DNA from: Geothrix terrae
Lineage (GTDB): Bacteria > Acidobacteriota > Holophagae > Holophagales > Holophagaceae
Direction of reading: 5' to 3'
DNA: 64,000 bases
Assembly (NCBI RefSeq): GCF_022808775.1
Contig: NZ_JAKZLA010000001.1
Span: forward strand, 248,001-312,000
Numbering within the stretch: position 1 is the first letter of the stretch; each line of letters starts with the position of its first letter. The notes under the pieces were generated by a model that was not told the DNA's origin, made no database searches, and was given only the letters and a program-made list of their open reading frames with translations. The position numbers and the translations under genes were made by a program. Positions 61,312-64,000 of the stretch are shown in pieces.

Positions 61312-62703
61312 TCAGATCGGCCTCGCTTCCAACTTCCGGCCCAGGGTGAACTTCCCCTGGGCCAATCTGTGGATGGACCGCGCCAGGGCCTCGCGGCTGC
61401 AGGCCAGCTCGGTGCTCCAGGCGTCCAGGGGCAGCTCGCCGCCTTCGGGATGCGCCTCCACCCAGGCCTCCCAGAGGGTCGAGAGGGCCGCCGAATCGGG
61501 TTCCTGGCGGTCGCGCCAGCTGCGCTCCTGGGGGCGCTTCGGTTCGTAAAACGATTGACCTTGCAGCTTGTCGGGCAGGAAAGCCTGCTCCCGGTCGTAG
61601 TCGTCGTGGGAATAGTGGTAGCCCGCGCCCCGGCCGGCCTTCCGGGCCGTGGCCGTGTGGGCGTCGCGGATGGACTCGGGGATGGGCGCGTCATCCGCCG
61701 CAAGGGCCGCGTCCACGGCCAGCACAGTGGCATTGCTTTTGGCCGAGTTGGCCACGTAGATCACCGCCTGGGCCAGGGGGATGCGGGCCTCGGGCCAGCC
61801 GATCTGCTCCACGGCGCGGCTGGCGGCCTCGCAGAGGATGAAGGCCTGGGGATCGGCGTTGCCCACATCCTCGGCGGCGCAGACCATGAGGCGCCGGGCG
61901 ATGAAGCGGGGATCCTCGCCGCCGCGGATCATGCGGCTCAGGTAGTAGAGGGCCGCATCGGCATCGGAGCCCCGCAGGCTCTTCTGGAAGGCGCTGGCCA
62001 GGTCGTAGTGGCCGTCGGCGCGGTCGAACATCATGCGGCCGCCCAGGGCGCCTTGGAGGGATTCCAGGTCGGGATCCGGCATCTCCATCCAGGTTTCCAA
62101 CCCGGATAGCGCCGAGCGCAGGTCCCCGCCGGCCCAGTGGGAGAGCCACTCGAAGACCTCCGCGGGCTCCGGCTGCCCGGGCCGCTCCTTGGTCCAGGCC
62201 CGCTTGAGCACCTGCTGGATGTGGATCGGCTCCAGGGCCTTGAGGGCGATGAGCTGGCAGCGGCTGCGCAGCGCCGGGTTCAGGTAGAAGGCCGGGTTCT
62301 CCGTGGTGGCGCCGATGAGGATGGCCTCGCCGCGCTCCAGGAAGGGCAGCAGGATGTCCTGCTGGGCCCGGTTGAAGCGGTGGATCTCGTCCAGGAACAC
62401 CACGGGCGGCACCGTCCGGAACAGGGGCATCACCCGGCTCTCCTGGAGGAACTTCTTCAGCTCCGCCGCGCTGCCGCTCACGCCCGAGAACTCCATGAAG
62501 CCATGCCCCGTGGCCTCCGCCAGGATGCGGGCCAGGGTGGTCTTGCCCGTGCCCGGTGGCCCCCACATCACCATCGAGGGCAGCCGACCCCCGGCCGTGA
62601 GCCGCCGCAGCGCGCCCTTGGGACCCAGCAGGTGGGCCTGGCCCACCACCTCGTCCAGCGTCGAAGGTCGCATGCGTTCGGGGAGCGGGGTGGTGTGGCT
62701 CAC
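61312..62703 (-). CDS. rarA: Replication-associated recombination protein A (MgsA/RarA)
   Basis: 463 residues. AAA+ ATPase of the clamp-loader class. MRPSTLDEVVGQAHLLGPKG at the start, Walker [19 protein letters not shown], Walker B VVFLDEIHRFNRAQQD, sensor 1 LIGATTENPAFYL, and later the tetramer domain with DADAALYYLSRMIRGGEDP and EARIPLAQAVIYVANSAKSN. It acts at stalled replication forks with SSB. It is convergent with the second pirin gene, no bases between stops. Confidence 0.95.
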   Translation of the reverse strand: MSHTTPLPERMRPSTLDEVVGQAHLLGPKGALRRLTAGGRLPSMVMWGPPGTGKTTLARILAEATGHGFMEFSGVSGSAAELKKFLQESRVMPLFRTVPPVVFLDEIHRFNRAQQDILLPFLERGEAILIGATTENPAFYLNPALRSRCQLIALKALEPIHIQQVLKRAWTKERPGQPEPAEVFEWLSHWAGGDLRSALSGLETWMEMPDPDLESLQGALGGRMMFDRADGHYDLASAFQKSLRGSDADAALYYLSRMIRGGEDPRFIARRLMVCAAEDVGNADPQAFILCEAASRAVEQIGWPEARIPLAQAVIYVANSAKSNATVLAVDAALAADDAPIPESIRDAHTATARKAGRGAGYHYSHDDYDREQAFLPDKLQGQSFYEPKRPQERSWRDRQEPDSAALSTLWEAWVEAHPEGGELPLDAWSTELACSREALARSIHRLAQGKFTLGRKLEARPI

Positions 62704-62767
62704 AGTCCTTCCAGCCTAGCGCGTCCCGTCTGCGCGTAGGATAGGACCATCCCCGGCGAGGCTGGTC

Positions 62768-63283
62768 ATGAGGATCACTTCCAAGACTGTCGTTCTCGGG
62801 CTGCCTGTCTTCGAATTTGCGGTGGCGGAGGTCGGCGCAAGCCCTCACATGAAGGGACCGGCCCGCGCCTGGATCGCCATCGGGGATCTCGCCCTGAGCC
62901 CCTTCCTGGCCATCGGTGGCTTGGCCTTCGGCACGGTCTCGTTCGGTGGGCTCGCCCTGGGCGGCCTGGCAATCGGTGGTTGCGCCATCGGTGGACTCGC
63001 ACTGGGCGGTTGCTCGATCGGAGTGTGGGCCATGGGCGGGCTTGCGCTCGGTCTTCAGGCGGCGCAGGGAGGCCTGGCCGCCTCACCTGGCTATGCCCTG
63101 GGCGGGGCAGCCTTCGGACCCCAGGCCAACACGCGGGAAGCGGCCGCCTGGTTCGCCAGAGCCCCCTTCTGGATGGTACCGCCCGGACGCCTCTTCCTTC
63201 TGTTTCTGCCACTGGCGCTGCTGCCGGTCCTGGCCCGGCCACGCACGGTGAAGGGAAAAGACCGGGGGATCACTCCGAGGTAG
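62768..63283 (+). CDS. Glycine-rich pentapeptide-repeat hypothetical protein
   Basis: 171 residues; GAGG with ten bases to ATG 62768. Residues 47-96 are ten consecutive five-residue units of the form [LCVW]-[AS]-[ILFM]-G-[GTVL] (LAIGG, LAFGT, VSFGG, LALGG ...). Two looser units precede them. A regular five-residue period suggests a right-handed beta helix similar to pentapeptide-repeat proteins, or a tightly packed membrane structure. A C-terminal hydrophobic segment (RLFLLFLPLALLPVLARP) then a basic tail suggests membrane anchoring. Similar repeat stretches occur in scattered bacterial membrane proteins of unknown function. No partner visible. Confidence 0.75.
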   Translation: MRITSKTVVLGLPVFEFAVAEVGASPHMKGPARAWIAIGDLALSPFLAIGGLAFGTVSFGGLALGGLAIGGCAIGGLALGGCSIGVWAMGGLALGLQAAQGGLAASPGYALGGAAFGPQANTREAAAWFARAPFWMVPPGRLFLLFLPLALLPVLARPRTVKGKDRGITPR

Positions 63284-63292
63284 GCTGATCCC

Positions 63293-64000
63293 ATGGATAC
63301 GATCCCCGCCTACGAACGAGATCCCTATGCCACCGCCCTGGAGACCCGCGTGCTCCGCACAGGGGAGGAGCAGGGCCGCCCCTTCGCGATCCTGGAGGAC
63401 ACGATCCTCTACCCGGAGGGAGGCGGTCAGCCCAGCGACCGCGGGACGCTGCGGGGCGTGGCGGTCGTGGAGGTCCAGAAACGGGAGGGTGAGATCCGCC
63501 ACTACCTGGCTTCGCCTCTGGCGGAAGGCCCGGCTTCGCTGGAACTGGACTGGGCCCGCCGCTTCGACCACATGCAGCAGCACACGGGCCAGCACCTGCT
63601 CACGGCCGTGGCCCAGGACCGGTTCCAGTGGGAGACTACGGCCTTCCATCTGGGGGCAACGGTCTGTGACATCGAAGTGGCGGCCAGCTCCATTTCCCTC
63701 CGCGACATGGCGCAATTGGAAGAGGCTGTGGCGCATGAGATCCGCGCCCGGCGCGAGATCACGGCCCGACGGGTGGGCCCAGAGGCCTACAAGCTGGAGG
63801 CTGTGCGATCCCGGGGGCTGCCGGACGGCCACACTGGTGACATCCGCCTGGTGCAGATCGCCGGGGTGGACCTGAACACCTGCGGCGGCACGCACCTGCG
63901 CCATACGGGCGAGATCGAGGCCCTCAAGCTGCTGGGCACCGAATCGATCCGCGGAGGCACGCGGCTCTTCTACGTGGCGGGCGGCCGGGTGCGTGCGCGG
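63293..64000 (+). CDS. AlaX-like alanyl-tRNA editing protein (partial, 3' end off window)
   Basis: The first 236 residues are present, without a stop. The protein begins with the AlaX N-terminal beta domain (ILEDTILYPEGGGQPSDRGT). It continues into the editing domain with zinc ligands in DHMQQHTGQHLL and CGGTHLRHTGE. This domain hydrolyses Ser- or Gly-mischarged tRNA-Ala. There is no alanyl-tRNA synthetase catalytic domain at its start, so it is a free-standing editing protein, or carries an extra C-terminal domain such as DHHA1 that cannot be seen. Confidence 0.88.
   Translation, partial: MDTIPAYERDPYATALETRVLRTGEEQGRPFAILEDTILYPEGGGQPSDRGTLRGVAVVEVQKREGEIRHYLASPLAEGPASLELDWARRFDHMQQHTGQHLLTAVAQDRFQWETTAFHLGATVCDIEVAASSISLRDMAQLEEAVAHEIRARREITARRVGPEAYKLEAVRSRGLPDGHTGDIRLVQIAGVDLNTCGGTHLRHTGEIEALKLLGTESIRGGTRLFYVAGGRVRAR

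Overview
This is a GC-rich bacterial chromosome segment. Gene content and protein style (two-subunit Tat-exported molybdenum hydroxylases, bacillithiol genes, DUF4388 and CsgG-like proteins, dense operons with ATGA/GTGA junctions) fit an Acidobacteriota of the Holophaga/Geothrix type. That placement is inference from the sequence alone.

Left end (1-6447): the right-hand part of an integrated mobile element, visibly less GC-rich than the rest. All its genes read leftwards. Starting at its attachment site they are a tyrosine integrase, three uncharacterised small or medium proteins, an AlpA/excisionase-like protein, a replication block (small proteins, a replication-initiator-like protein, a DnaC/IstB-type ATPase), a helix-turn-helix protein and a coiled-coil protein cut by the window edge. 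The element ends in the 3' half of a tRNA-Thr (anticodon CGT). The complete tRNA should lie beyond the left edge, at the other end of the element. Next to the site are a strong terminator hairpin, an inverted copy of the tRNA T-arm and a tandem 77-bp repeat.

6.8-13.3 kb: a mostly leftward block of redox and catabolic genes: ychJ-like, hutU, a ferredoxin/metallo-beta-lactamase fusion, aldo/keto reductase, nitroreductase, thioredoxin and a WrbA-like flavodoxin. The last is divergent from an HxlR regulator with a candidate operator between them. 13.3-20.3 kb: two successive 2Fe-2S/molybdopterin hydroxylase pairs with XdhC and MocA maturation genes. A triplicated repeat lies where hxlR and mocA converge.

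20.4-31.2 kb: a secreted PPIase, a KdkA-like kinase, an orphan DUF2344 protein, then a tight seven-gene leftward operon bshC-bshB1-tilS-ftsH-folP-glmM-ftsW (low-molecular-weight thiol, tRNA modification, proteolysis, folate, cell wall). 31.3-40.5 kb: a rightward run with a DUF4010 membrane protein, aldehyde dehydrogenase, pta, purN, nnrD, tsaE, rmuC and an HNH nuclease.

40.5-51.5 kb: pabB divergent from pepA, an HU-type protein, a CsgG-like protein, a leftward envelope/hydrolase operon, then ppiB-tag-metG-arsC-like-xthA. 51.5-64 kb: TPR proteins, DUF1844, DUF4388, tdk, a glutaryl-CoA dehydrogenase whose 3' end is duplicated downstream, a patatin, a universal stress protein, two pirins, rarA, a glycine-rich pentapeptide-repeat protein and the start of an AlaX-like editing protein. 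No rRNA, CRISPR array, insertion sequence or complete tRNA was seen.
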